From assembly GCA_011800805.1 (NCBI GenBank), contig MPNW01000521.1, positions 55,771 to 73,399 of the forward strand: a DNA stretch of 17,629 nt. The letters run 5' to 3'. Source of the stretch: Hirudo medicinalis (taxonomy: Eukaryota; Annelida; Clitellata; Hirudinida; Hirudinidae). Each line of letters opens with the position of its first letter. Within the stretch, counting starts at the first letter, position 1. The position numbers and the translations under genes were made by a program. The notes under the pieces were generated by a model, which worked only from the letters and a program-made list of their open reading frames with translations, was not told the DNA's origin and did no database searches. Positions 1-9,700 of the stretch are shown in pieces.

Positions 1-126
1 CATTTATATAGCGCCCCTACCCCAGGGCGCTCCCTGGCGGTGCAGGCTGGGTTGCGAACACGACACATTACGACTGTTGCTATTACGACCGCATGCAGGA
101 ACGCAACCCATTCGGCCAACCTGCAC
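1..126 (-). repeat. Fold-back repeat, copy 1
   Basis: This is a GC-richer island in AT-rich DNA. Its reverse complement matches 10238-10352 over most of its length. Inverted arms GTGCAGGCTGGGTTGCG (40-56) and a related arm ending at 126 enclose about 45 nt, so the unit can fold on itself. The minus-strand 3' side ends GGGGCGCTATATAAATG at the window edge. That resembles 3' ends of CR1/L2-type LINEs or SINEs that borrow them (inference). Confidence 0.65.
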
Positions 127-366
127 GTAAACTGAAAAATTTGTTTTTGATAGAATTTATGTAATTTCGGCTAGTTAATGTTTGCTAATTATTTATAATT
201 TAACAATATATATATTGAAATTATATTTTTATATTGTTAAATATGTTTATATGCTGCATCAAATGCAACAAACACAATATCCAATTTCAAATTTATAACA
301 ACAAATTTTTAGTTAAATAATGAGTATAGTAATAGTTACAATAATACTACCCACTTCCTTCGTACT

Positions 367-741
367 ACACATGAACATAGTCCCTCATTTGCTATGTCTA
401 CCTTCAAACTCCTTTCCATTCAATGCTATGGTCCAAGATTATATTCTACAATTCCGTTATCAATAAAAGATCAATATCTATCCTGTCCTTCCAATATTCT
501 TTATTTGTTATTTAAAAAGCCTTATAAGTTGTACATATTGCACGGTTTTCTTTGAGTAGTTTCTTATTTTCTATTTTGTTTACTTTTGTACATACGCCTA
601 CTTGTAACATGTTAATGAGGGTCAGTCTGATAGCGGAAGCGTGCGTTTCCTTAAGGCTGACCCTTGAGTTATTTTATTTGTTTTTTTTCTGTTGGTTTAC
701 TGTTGTTCTTGGTTAATAAATAAAATTTCTCAAAAAAAAAA
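367..741 (+). mobile_element. LINE 3' end with poly(A) tail
   Basis: Plus-strand reading at 409-474 gives LLSIQCYGPRLYSTIPLSI. This is the C-terminal segment seen in jockey/CR1-like LINE ORF2 proteins (a GP-x-[LW]-[YW]-[NS]-x-[IL]-P core). FKK...KLYI-type remnants follow near 510-535. AATAAA occurs at 715-720 and 719-724, then a run of ten A at 732-741. It is a 5'-truncated dead copy. The 3' UTR holds a nested stem-loop (618-664), listed separately. Confidence 0.6.
618..664 (+). other. Nested stem-loop in LINE 3' UTR
   Basis: AGGGTCAG (618-625) pairs with CTGACCCT (657-664). Inside it GGAAGCG pairs with CGTTTCC across a two-base loop. It lies about 70 bp before the poly(A) run, the region where LINE reverse transcriptases recognise their RNA, so a recognition role is plausible but inferred. 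Confidence 0.45.
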
Positions 742-752
742 TATAAACATGA

Positions 753-771
753 GGGGCAAGATGCCAATTTC
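753..771 (+). repeat. GGGGCA motif repeat, left copy (flanks pogo fragments)
   Basis: GGGGCAAGATGCCAATTT is nearly the same as GGGGCATGGATGCCAATTT at 3357-3375. The two copies bracket the pogo fragments. They may be subterminal parts of that element, but they are in direct orientation and no clear terminal inverted repeat or TA duplication is visible. Confidence 0.35.
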
Positions 772-809
772 CTATTTATTTACTGACTTTCAATTATTTT
801 TAGGTTTAT

Positions 810-953
810 ATGGTTCGTACATATAAAAGAACGTCTACAAGGAATCTTAAGGTATTGAAGCCTTTAGAAAAAGCTGTAGATGATGTGATAAAAGGCAAAC
901 TAAGCATGAAGAAACCAGAGATCTTATGTGGTGTTCCTCGTAAAACTATTTAC
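810..953 (+). pseudogene. Pogo-like transposase, N-terminal psq helix-turn-helix fragment
   Basis: The reading starts MVRTYKRTS and contains AVDDVIKGKLSMKK and GVPRKTIY. This is the arrangement of the psq/Tc1-type helix-turn-helix at the N-terminus of pogo/Tigger transposases (AV..V..G.LS..KA....GVP..T). The frame then runs into the tail of a minus-strand LINE near 950. The next part of the same transposase resumes near 2918-2930, so the element was split by that LINE. No DDE catalytic domain is visible in the window. Confidence 0.65.
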
Positions 954-1359
954 ATTTGCATTTATTTATCGGATTTTTTAAGTGCGCAACTATTCCAATG
1001 GAATGTATTGCCGCTATAACATACAATCAGTCATTATCACAGCCAGATTAGTAATAAAACTTAGAGGTAAAATACATGAAATAAAGCGAAATAAAAAGTT
1101 TGTAAATACAAATAAATCAGCCCCGAGAAATAAGTAGGTTTTTAGTTTGGATTTGAATTGTTCTATTGATCGTGTCAAATGGATGTTGGGTGGAAGAGCA
1201 TTAAATGTCCTGGGTCTGCTAACATGGAACGACCTATCTCCATGCGTCAGTCCGGGACCTGGGGACAACAAGGGTTCTGTTGCCCGATGATCGCAAAGAG
1301 GCTCTGCTAGGAATGATCAGTCAGATACTGAGGAGCATTGCCTATGGCAGCCTTATAAA

Positions 1360-2163
1360 TAGGGACTCAATGAATATGTTGTCTAAAAAGCAACTTTTTG
1401 TTTGTCAAAAAACAGTGATTTTGTCCAAAATTTGTTTTTTGTCCAACCTTTATTAACATTCCTTACACTATCATGTTCTCACCAAAATTTTATTGTTATT
1501 ATATTTATTATTATTGTATAATTCTAAGATATTTATTTAAGCACGGAAAAGTAGCGAAATTTTTATTAAATAACAAAAAAAGCTAGTATCTATACATATA
1601 TAAAATGCCATTGTGTATAATAACAAAACGTTAACACCCTTATTTTTCATTCCCGTTTTTTCCCCATCCTTTCCAGCGGTGTATTAGCATGTGCCAGCAC
1701 ACTTACCAAAAGCATGATTGAATTCTCTCAGTAAAATGGATAACATTTGCAGAATTGTCCACAGCCTTTGCAATGCTTGTAGCTAATGTGCTTAGTGGAT
1801 AGCTTGGTGGTATGTACACCGACATGATCTACATGATGCTGACAATGTTTGCAGAAAAGAACATGACCATCAGTGTACACATCATTTTTAAACTCGCGCG
1901 TTCAATCGTGTACACTAATCAATTTTAATTTTGTACTCATTGTAAATGTGTAAATTAACTTTTAACTTTTTAGTTTAGGTCACGATTCTGTGATTATATT
2001 GATCACACTTCTTTGGAAAATATAAAAATACGAGATTTTGTTTTTTCATCAAATTGCGATCTTTTCGTCGTTTTTAGTCCGGAAGTGCGAATTTTTTCGT
2101 CCAATTTGGTCGATTTTGCGATTTCTTCCGTTTTTCGTCCAAAACGAATTCCTTGGGTCCTTA
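1360..2163. mobile_element. hAT-type DNA transposon relic inserted in the LINE
   Basis: Perfect 8-bp target duplications CTTATAAA (1352-1359 and 2164-2171) flank an 804-bp insert. Its ends form imperfect inverted repeats: TAGGGACTCAATGAAT on the left, TAAGGACCCAAGGAAT read inward from the right. Removing it plus one duplication rejoins the LINE frame (LLLVYK with AAIGNAPQYL). The 8-bp duplication is diagnostic of hAT. Subterminal TTTGTCC/TTCGTCC motifs recur near both ends. Confidence 0.8.
1728..1905 (-). pseudogene. BED-like zinc-finger fragment of hAT transposase
   Basis: The minus strand reads REFKNDVYTDGHVLFCKHC then QHHVDHVGVHTTKL and KHIS before drifting to a stop at 1728. This resembles the N-terminal zinc finger (C-x2-C ... 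H) of hAT-derived proteins such as those with a VLFCKHC core. Upstream is a stop, so only a fragment survives. It sits inside the 8-bp-duplication-bounded element, which agrees with hAT. Confidence 0.6.
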
Positions 2164-2761
2164 CTTATAAACTAAGAGCAAAATTTTGAATGTGATTCCA
2201 TCTTGAATTTTTAGCCAGTGCAGGTTTCGTAAGAGAGGAGAGACATGGTCTGAGGATCTTCCTTCATAGATAAGCCTCGCAGACGTGTTCATGACTTCTT
2301 GGCAGGTGTTGATAACCTGACAACCTATTAACCAGAATCGAATTTCAGTAGTCAAGCCTTGTGAGGATAAGCTGAACAATAAGATAAATGAAAATTTCAC
2401 GTGGGATCAATGGTTTTACTTCCTTGAGGACGCGAAGCTTGGCATAGCAGCAACCCGATCTAAGTGATCACTCATCATCAACGATGTGTCGAGGTAAGCC
2501 CCAGATTTCTGACTGTTTGCGATGGGTAATAATGGTTCCTGATAGTTGAATTGATAGGGTGAAAATGCATCAAGAAGAAGAATGAAACCAGATGGTTTCT
2601 GTCTTGTCGGAGTTCAACCTGAGTCGGTTCGACGAAGTCCAAAGTGCAACATCACTGAAACACTCCGCCATGCGGAGGGAAAGATGAGGCATTTCATGTG
2701 ATTTGCAAGATGTATATATTTGGGTGTCGTCAGCATGCTATTACCAGGCGCATGAATGAAA

Positions 2762-2915
2762 TGGTATGCAAGTCCATTGGTTGGTTCACTTGAAATGGTA
2801 AATAATACAGGTTCATTGGACAGATATACGTGTCCATTGGGTTGTTCACTTGAAATGGTAAATAATACAGGTTCATTAGGCGGATATATGTGTCCATTGG
2901 GATGTTCACTTGAAA
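2762..2915. repeat. 60-bp tandem repeat, about 2.5 copies
   Basis: Units start about 2770, 2830 and 2890, with near-identical stretches such as TTCACTTGAAATGGTAAATA. The period is exactly 60 bp. Read on the minus strand in the LINE frame it encodes a repeated 20-residue block (EPVLFTISSE...NGH.Y) that joins directly to the LINE segment before HADD. It lies at the 5' truncation point of the LINE. Confidence 0.85.
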
Positions 2916-2924
2916 ATGCTTTCA

Positions 2925-3164
2925 GTTGAACATGTAATAAAATTTCAACAGATGCTTCATGGATTTACAACCACTGAATTTCGAGAGCTGGAAAAAAGTT
3001 GCTGAAAAAATAGGCGTTGATCATCCTTTCAGAAAAAATATAAAAATGCTGGAAGAGATTTGATAAATGCCTTCCTGAAAAGGCATCCTGAAATATCAAT
3101 TAGGCGTCCAGAGCCAGCCATTATTGGACGTGCTGTTGGTCTTTTTTGTGATTTTTGAAGAGCT
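2925..3164 (+). pseudogene. Pogo-like transposase, CENPB-type helix-turn-helix fragment
   Basis: Three short readings in changing frames match the CENPB-type DNA-binding domain of pogo transposases in order: QQMLHGFTTTEFREL, then VAEKIGVDHPFRKN, then AGRDLINAFLKRHPEISI with RRPEP and GRAVGLF. At least two frameshifts separate them and a stop follows at about 3162. Only about 20 codons seem to be missing relative to the fragment at 810-953, so both come from one element. The catalytic domain is absent. Confidence 0.7.
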
Positions 3165-3165
3165 T

Positions 3166-3616
3166 AAGTTTTAACTATTAAAATGATATTGTGATTAAAT
3201 GAACTAACCTATTAATTAAACATTTCTGTTTTAAATTGACTGGTTTAAGTATTGTAATGTTTTTCTTCCTGTGTCAGCGTTAAAGTTCATTAAAGCGTAA
3301 GAAATTGAGTGCGGGGCATTTAGTGGGAGCAAGTATTTTTTTATATTTATACTATCGGGGCATGGATGCCAATTTTTGGAGCTCTGGTAGAATCGTTTTT
3401 TTTTTTTCAAAAATATAAAATGATTTGAGAATTAAAACTAATAACATACATATTCTAGAGGTTATAGGTATTTGATGGATAAGATCTTCAAACTCAATAT
3501 TTTTCTTTAACATACTTTTAACGATTTCTTTAAAGGTTCGGTGAAATGCTACTCAAGCAATAAAAACACCACTTTATTTTTTTTTATTTACCTTTATTTA
3601 CTACTCTCGCATTCCA
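3166..3616. other. AT-rich stretch downstream of the EGF gene
   Basis: No gene is supported here. It holds the likely 3' remainder of the pogo element, including GGGGCATTTAGTGGGAGCAAG near 3313-3333, and the right GGGGCATGGATGCC copy at 3357-3370. T-rich runs and several AATAAA-like hexamers lie near the 3' end of the EGF gene. Confidence 0.4.
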
Positions 3617-3622
3617 TTTATT
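3617..3622 (-). terminator. Polyadenylation signal AATAAA after the tail exon
   Basis: AATAAA reads on the minus strand 14-20 nt after the TGA of the tail exon. In AT-rich DNA this hexamer is common, so it is only supportive evidence. Confidence 0.4.
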
Positions 3623-3636
3623 CGGGTCAATAAATT

Positions 3637-3728
3637 TCATTCAGATTCAATTTCTGGCAGACTCGATTGTGATGTCATCATTTCTTCACCAAGTTGAATC
3701 ACTTCTTGAACCGAGAACTCAATAGTTT
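3637..3728 (-). CDS. Terminal exon, acidic cytoplasmic tail
   Basis: Acceptor ...atttacag at 3729-3730 joins in phase 1 to the transmembrane exon and gives about 30 residues (ETIEFSVQEV...SLPEIESE) before a TGA at 3637-3639. The tail is acidic with no recognised motif. Support comes from three points: a good donor (CAG|gtaaat) in the preceding exon, matching phase, and an AATAAA on the minus strand about 15 nt after the stop. It could instead be chance, with the intron-retained ending being the real terminus. No family homology was recognised. Confidence 0.55.
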
Positions 3729-6700
3729 CTGTAAATTGACACTTATTTATATTTATTAAAATTATATATATTTTTGCTTATATCAAAATGTCTAGCTTAT
3801 TTGGCCTCTTTGTAAAGAGTTCAATATTTAGTATTTAATAAACACCTTTGATGAGCATTTACCTGATCTAAAAGCAAAATAAGCGAGCAAGGAGACAAAA
3901 GGAAATGCTGTCGCACTAAAGTAAACATACATCATATTCGAACGAATTGCTTTAATAATGTGAGCTGGGACGTTGGTGGCAAAATTGTCTTCATCATAAT
4001 CTGTACTATCAGTACTACTACTAGTAGTGCTACTACCAGTTGTAGTCTTAGTCGCTGAAAATAAATAGGTATTTAAGAAAACAAATAACAAGAAAATCAG
4101 AAATTCAAACCTTTTTTGCAAGTATATTTATTGACTGATACGTAACCCTTACGGCAATGACATGAATACCCTTCGTAAGTGTTCACGCATATTGAACTCT
4201 TTGCATCGCAAGCGGTACTTCTCGAGCACTCGTCCACATCTGGAAATAAGCTCCATTGCATCAAATGTTTATTTGCTGGTTAGTCTTAAATGGCATCGTA
4301 AAATCATTTAAAAGAGCTTAATATCCAATTGATTAATTATTTAAGCTAACTCATTAATGCTATTGGCCGTTGCTTTTGGCATGTTTCTGAGCTCTATCGG
4401 GATTTATTTCATTACTTCTAGTATTTTTTTTCATTACTTTCGATTTGATCCGGGTGGCGAACCGTGTAATTAATTAGTCGAAATTATCAAGTTGTTCTTG
4501 TTTTTTGACTTGGAATATCGGCTATTGAACCACTGTTCACATCAATTAGTGATTCTTTCAGAAACCTTCTTTCTTCGCTTGGCTCCAGATTCGCTGAACG
4601 TGCTACTCAACTGCGATGGAATGTTGGACATTGTACTTGAGATGACCTGAACAAAGCTTGTCGATAAGTTTGAAACTGGCCTATTTTGTAGAAAATTTCT
4701 TTTTCACTCACTCTTCGTCTGACGATCTGATGTAAATACCTACCTACATAATCAGACAATGGAGGAATTTAGACATGTCTAGTTTAAAGCGGTTTCTTTT
4801 CACTCCTTTGCAGGAGCCTGGTCTTCTTTGGACGTTGATCAAATGGCGGCTCTCTACTTTTCAACCCCACTCCTGCACTAAACGGTCCCTCGCCTCTTCA
4901 AATGCAGACATTCATAGTTCGATGTTAATGATCTATTTTTGGCGCCACATTAATGATCTTTTTTTTTTATAGATTTTTTAATTAATGAGCAAATAATATT
5001 TCACCAAATTCCATAAATAAATTTAGAATCACTATTTAAATATCACAGTAAAACTTGAGCAATTTTCACAATATATTTACATTTACATTTATTTATCTCA
5101 TTTTTTAAGTGCTCAAATTATTCCAAAGAGATGTGCAGGCACTATAACGGACCTAGCCGACAATTCAGTTCTTCCATTGAGTGAGTGGATTAAAAAAATG
5201 TTGCCAAGAAAAAGAAGATAATGATTAAAAACAGTCAAAATTGATTCAGGACGATCGACTGAACAAGTAGGTTTTAAGTAGAGATTTAAAAAGTTCTATT
5301 GTCGGTGCAAAATGAACTTCGGTGGTAAGAGAATTCCATATCCCGGATCCTCAGACATGGAACGACGGGTCTCCCTGCCAGACTCTCCGGGACCTAGGAA
5401 CAACAAGAATCTTGTTGCTGGAGGACTGGATGGATGCTCTACCGGGGATAGATGTGCTTGTCAAACGTTCGGTGAGGTATTGAGGAGCGCTGCCTTTGGC
5501 GGCTCTATAGACTAGAAACAGGATATCATAAAAAAATAGGTACATTTTATTTTTCTTGGGGCTTGGTGTGTGCGCGACAGAGGCCGCCAAGTCAGCGATA
5601 TACAAGTCAGCTTCCACATCTGTGGCCAAATTCGAGTCTCCAGTTTGTCGGTCAATATCTCACTACTTTGGGCCCTTCCTGCCCGAGCAAGCTATCTGCA
5701 GCGGTCAGCACAGGAGACAGCACTCTTCTGGTTTAAGTCTTACCTAATAGACAATTTGTAGCGTCGCCCGTTACTCAAAGGATAGTTTTTTGGTGATCCA
5801 CAAGGGTCTAAGGATCGGTTCTAGGTCCGAATTTCTTTTTTTTTGTCGCTGATATCGAGCGACATATGGCAAACCATAGATTTCTCAGTCACCAATATTA
5901 TAACAATATTCAGGTACATTCTGGTATCCATAAAAAATATCTCAATTCAAATGTCTCAATTCAATCGTAGGTCTATCAACGCAACTTCATGGATCTCATC
6001 AAAGCGGCTGCGGCTGAAAAGCGACAAGACAAGCCATCTGGCTTCATCTGTCTGACCATTACGCCATATCTTCAGAGTCTCCATTGGTTGAGAGTACCGG
6101 GAAGAATAGCTTCAGTAGTCTGTGAAGCATACCCCGCGGCTCCCTCAGTACTACCATAGTTGTACATAGTTATATATGTTATAATGTTAGAGTTACTTGT
6201 GTTATACTTGCCTTTGACCAAATTTAAATGTTTTAATTTTAGTAAGCCTAGCTGGCTCATCACATCAGAAATGAGGGGCATGAGAGGTCTTTGGACAGGT
6301 TCCATAATAATATCGAATGATAAGGAATGTTTTTTGATAATAAGAATTTAATCAATTAAAAATGTATATTATCATTATTTAAATATTTGGCAATTGGCAG
6401 AATTTGAAGTTTTATAATTAGTTCTTATCTACTTTTAACAGTAATTGCAAATCAAGTATGCATTTCAGCTTTTTCTAGGGGGAAAACCCACGCTCAACTG
6501 AGATGACCTTTTTATGCTTCTAATCAAAAGTTAACTGCGCACCCCTGACACAAAAATGACGTCCCTGTTGTAAATCAATTCCGTCCACAAGTCTAGTTAT
6601 AGTTACTATAATTCGATTTTTAACCTGCGCCAATGAATCTCAAGCATATCTTGGCACAAAATTTAATTAAAAATCTAAAAATAATATTTTTATTTTTAAA

Positions 6701-9700
6701 GTGATTTTAAAATTCGATTAATAAATAATAATAACTAATTTATATGGTGCCTTTTTCATGACGTCATATTAAATTACATTAATTATGCTGAAATAGGAAC
6801 TGTTCAATACCTTCACAATTAAAGTGAGTAGTATAATTTTTGAGACTCAATCCAGATCTGCAAGAACACTTGTAGGAACCTACGATGTTGGTACAGGTAG
6901 AATGACCCTCGCATGTATGTTCTTTTAAGGAGCATTCATCTAGGTCTTAAAAAAATAAACAAAACAAGTATTGTAACATTTATAACATAATTTGTGACAA
7001 CAGAATGATGGAGTCATATTAGCATGGATTTGTGAGCAAAGTTAAAATTTGTAGAAAATTTAATGCCCCAGTTCTTTTTAGACTTTAGAATAGAGTTTTT
7101 GAGTTCTAATGTAGATTCGATTTCCAAACTTTCATTTTCAAGTTATGATTTTTTTTTACAGTATTTAAAAAAAAAATGATATAATAAAATAGCCTTAACT
7201 CATGAATAAGTTTGATGAAACGATAATAATATTATGACTAAGTTTGATATGTAAATAACACTATAGTGACAAAAACCTTTGCACACATAAGTATTATGTC
7301 TTTTATATCCTTTCTGACAATCGCAGTTAAAAGAACCGTAAAGGTTACGCATTTCGTTGTTTTGGCATCACACGGACCTCCTTTGTAGCACTCATCTATA
7401 TCTACAATTAAAACTTTTAAGTGATTTTAAAATTTAACGGATGACCGCTAATTTTGCCAATAATTGTCTTCAGAAAATATTCGGAAAAAATGAAGCATTT
7501 CGATTCGAATTACTATGTTTTAATGATTTATTTATTTCCTAAATAATGCGGAAAGGGATCGAAAGAAACAGTGCTTACTGCATAAATTCAGCATAAATTT
7601 AAAATAAAAAGGAACCTTGCAAAGGGCAAGCAAGGAATTTGTATGGTGATCTTTAGCTGCGGATGAGAGAACTGACATGCAGGATACTGATCAATTAAAA
7701 ATATTTAGAAGTGAAATTTTACACTGACCTCAATTTTACACCGAATGAGGAATTGCTACCCGTTGAACCACGCAAAAGCAAACCACTGGTCAAGAAAAAG
7801 TGAAGGACTGTGTTGAAAGAACTGGTTAAAACAGAATGGCAAGCTGATAGATCTAGCCCAATGATATGGGAAAATCAAATTAATTGCCAATGAAATAAAA
7901 GTATAATATCCTCATCACTCTCTCTTCATTTCACCGCCTGATTCACCAAGAAAGTCTTTCCAGGTCTGCACTTGATGTCCAGCACGTTACATTGATTTTT
8001 TGGCAATAAAAATGTTAACACAAGTGGTAACTTTGGTAATTTTGTTTGCATCGAATCATATATTATGTATTTTATAAGTTACGCAACATTTTAAAGTTTT
8101 CGTCCTTCCACAGGTCCAAAGAGCGCCAAACTGGCTTGCAGGACCAATAGTTTGCCTACCCCTAACGTAAAGCAGTCTCGCGATAGCTAATCCAGCCTCC
8201 ATCACCCCATTGACATGCTGATCGCCTTCGCTCATCTTTTGCCAGTATGAAGGTCATCTCTTGTTAACAGTGTCAAACGATGCTTTTGCATGCGCATCCC
8301 CCTCTCATAAAATCTTAGTCAAACCTGGAGTGCTTCAAGCGTTATCTGAAGACTCATCTCTTCAAGAAACAATGAAAACGAGAACCAAGACGCCAAGATG
8401 CTGTGCACGTAGCATGGCTTCTTATAAATTAGCTATTATTACTATTATTATTGTTGTTATCATCATCATCATCATTATTATTGAATTTATTATTGATTGA
8501 ACTACGTTTCTCCAAAACAAACCTTTACACAATTGCTGTAAATATTAATAAGCTAAATATTTTAAAAACCTTGGCAGTTTGGTTTGAGCCCTTTTCCCCA
8601 TTTGGAGCAATCACAAGTAAAAGACCCTGCTGTATTCACACACACCGAATATGTGTCATTGCACGAATGAGAGTTTGATGAACATTCGTTAATATCTGAT
8701 GCAAATAAAGGCACGTTAACATGTCGATATTATCAACAAAATAATAATAATAATTTTGTTGTCCAGCGAGCGATAATTGCGGGCTTTTTGTTTGAGCTCC
8801 CGAGTTTTGGCAGTTAAAATTCGCCTTAAAGTCAATTTTTTTTAAATTGTCGATTATTTGTTGCTCGTGTCCCCTGCCGTTAATTTGTATTTTGGTGAAC
8901 GACTTACTTCCTTGAGGAAAAAAGACAAGTGAAAAATCTAACCAGCATACCTGCACCGAAGATTCGACATTTCTTCCGAAAAAGAAGCAGGTTTGCCAAC
9001 TAGACAAATTTGCATTCCACATCATGATATATAAACACATAATTCAGATCGCTCATTCATCCCAATGAGGAAAACGAAGTCAAAAGGTCCATCATTAATA
9101 TGGAATACTGAAATTCTGAGAAAATAGTGTCAAAGAAGATAACACGAAATGTGAGGCAGAAACGTGAATTGAGAGAGGAAAAATGTTGAATCCAACATTC
9201 GCGAATTTGTCAGAACAGCCAACATCAATCAAAAAAAGCAAAGAAAATGGAGTTGCGAAGGCAACAGTAAGCGAGAGTTCAACAAATGTTTAGAAAAAGT
9301 CCAAATTTGGGAGCTCAGTTTGTAATGAATGGAGATCACGAGAAACATTCTGTACCTCCTGCTGAAGAGGCATTACTCGAATATTAGGAAAAGGTCCTCG
9401 CCCAGAAGTACAAAAGTGACTGCAGACCTTTGAAAAGAGCCATCCATACTTTTGAAGAAATGGATGTTCCGGTCACGGCGGATGAAATCATTCGGACTTC
9501 GGAGAACTTGAAGATTCTGCTCCTGATCTTGATGGAACGAAAAATGGTGACTTGAACAAAATAGCTCCAGAAGTCATGGCCACCCATACTCTGGCAGTCC
9601 AGTAGCAGTCTCCCGGGAATTGTTACTTGTAATTCAAAAACCAAGGAACACTCAATCATAGGCAGATTATTCCACCGCGTGCCCACACTGGCCTCTCTCT

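Larger units (their letters stand above)
947..2915 (-). mobile_element. CR1/L2-type LINE, 5'-truncated, inserted into the pogo element
   Basis: The minus strand reads the C-terminal half of a reverse transcriptase in order. HADDTQIY (catalytic ADD at 2726-2734) is followed by SNRLRLNSDKTETIW, YLDTSLMMSDHLDRV, CYAKLRVLKEVKPL, LTRLDY then a stop, and QEVMNTSARLI. Then come LLRNLHWLKIQD, ILLLVYK, a hAT insertion, GNAPQYLTD and FKSKLKTYLF. It ends in a 3' UTR with a (TAAATG)-like tail at about 950-970. Frameshifts and stops show it is dead. A short insertion bounded by CATGC sits just before HADD. Its 3' half is closely related to the copy at 5074-5560. Confidence 0.75.

Noticed and set aside
2762..2915. 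Possible CRISPR-like array
   Set aside because: There are only 2.5 directly adjoining 60-bp units with no spacers, and the context is eukaryotic.
3828..4121. Single open frame of 97 codons starting MQKRFEF on the minus strand
   Set aside because: Its first 22 or so residues are translated from the 56-bp intron and the end of EGF exon 7 in the wrong frame. The real content is the stalk and transmembrane exon.
5312..5515. 67-codon plus-strand open frame
   Set aside because: It is antisense to the LINE C-terminus read on the minus strand (GSAPQYL to FKSLLKTYLF).
8261..8500. Open frame with an Ile-rich C-terminus resembling a membrane helix
   Set aside because: The Ile run is the translation of an ATT/ATC microsatellite at a LINE 3' tail.
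8636..9040. 134-codon open frame on the minus strand
   Set aside because: It overlaps EGF exon 4 in another frame and has no recognisable domain or composition of a real protein.
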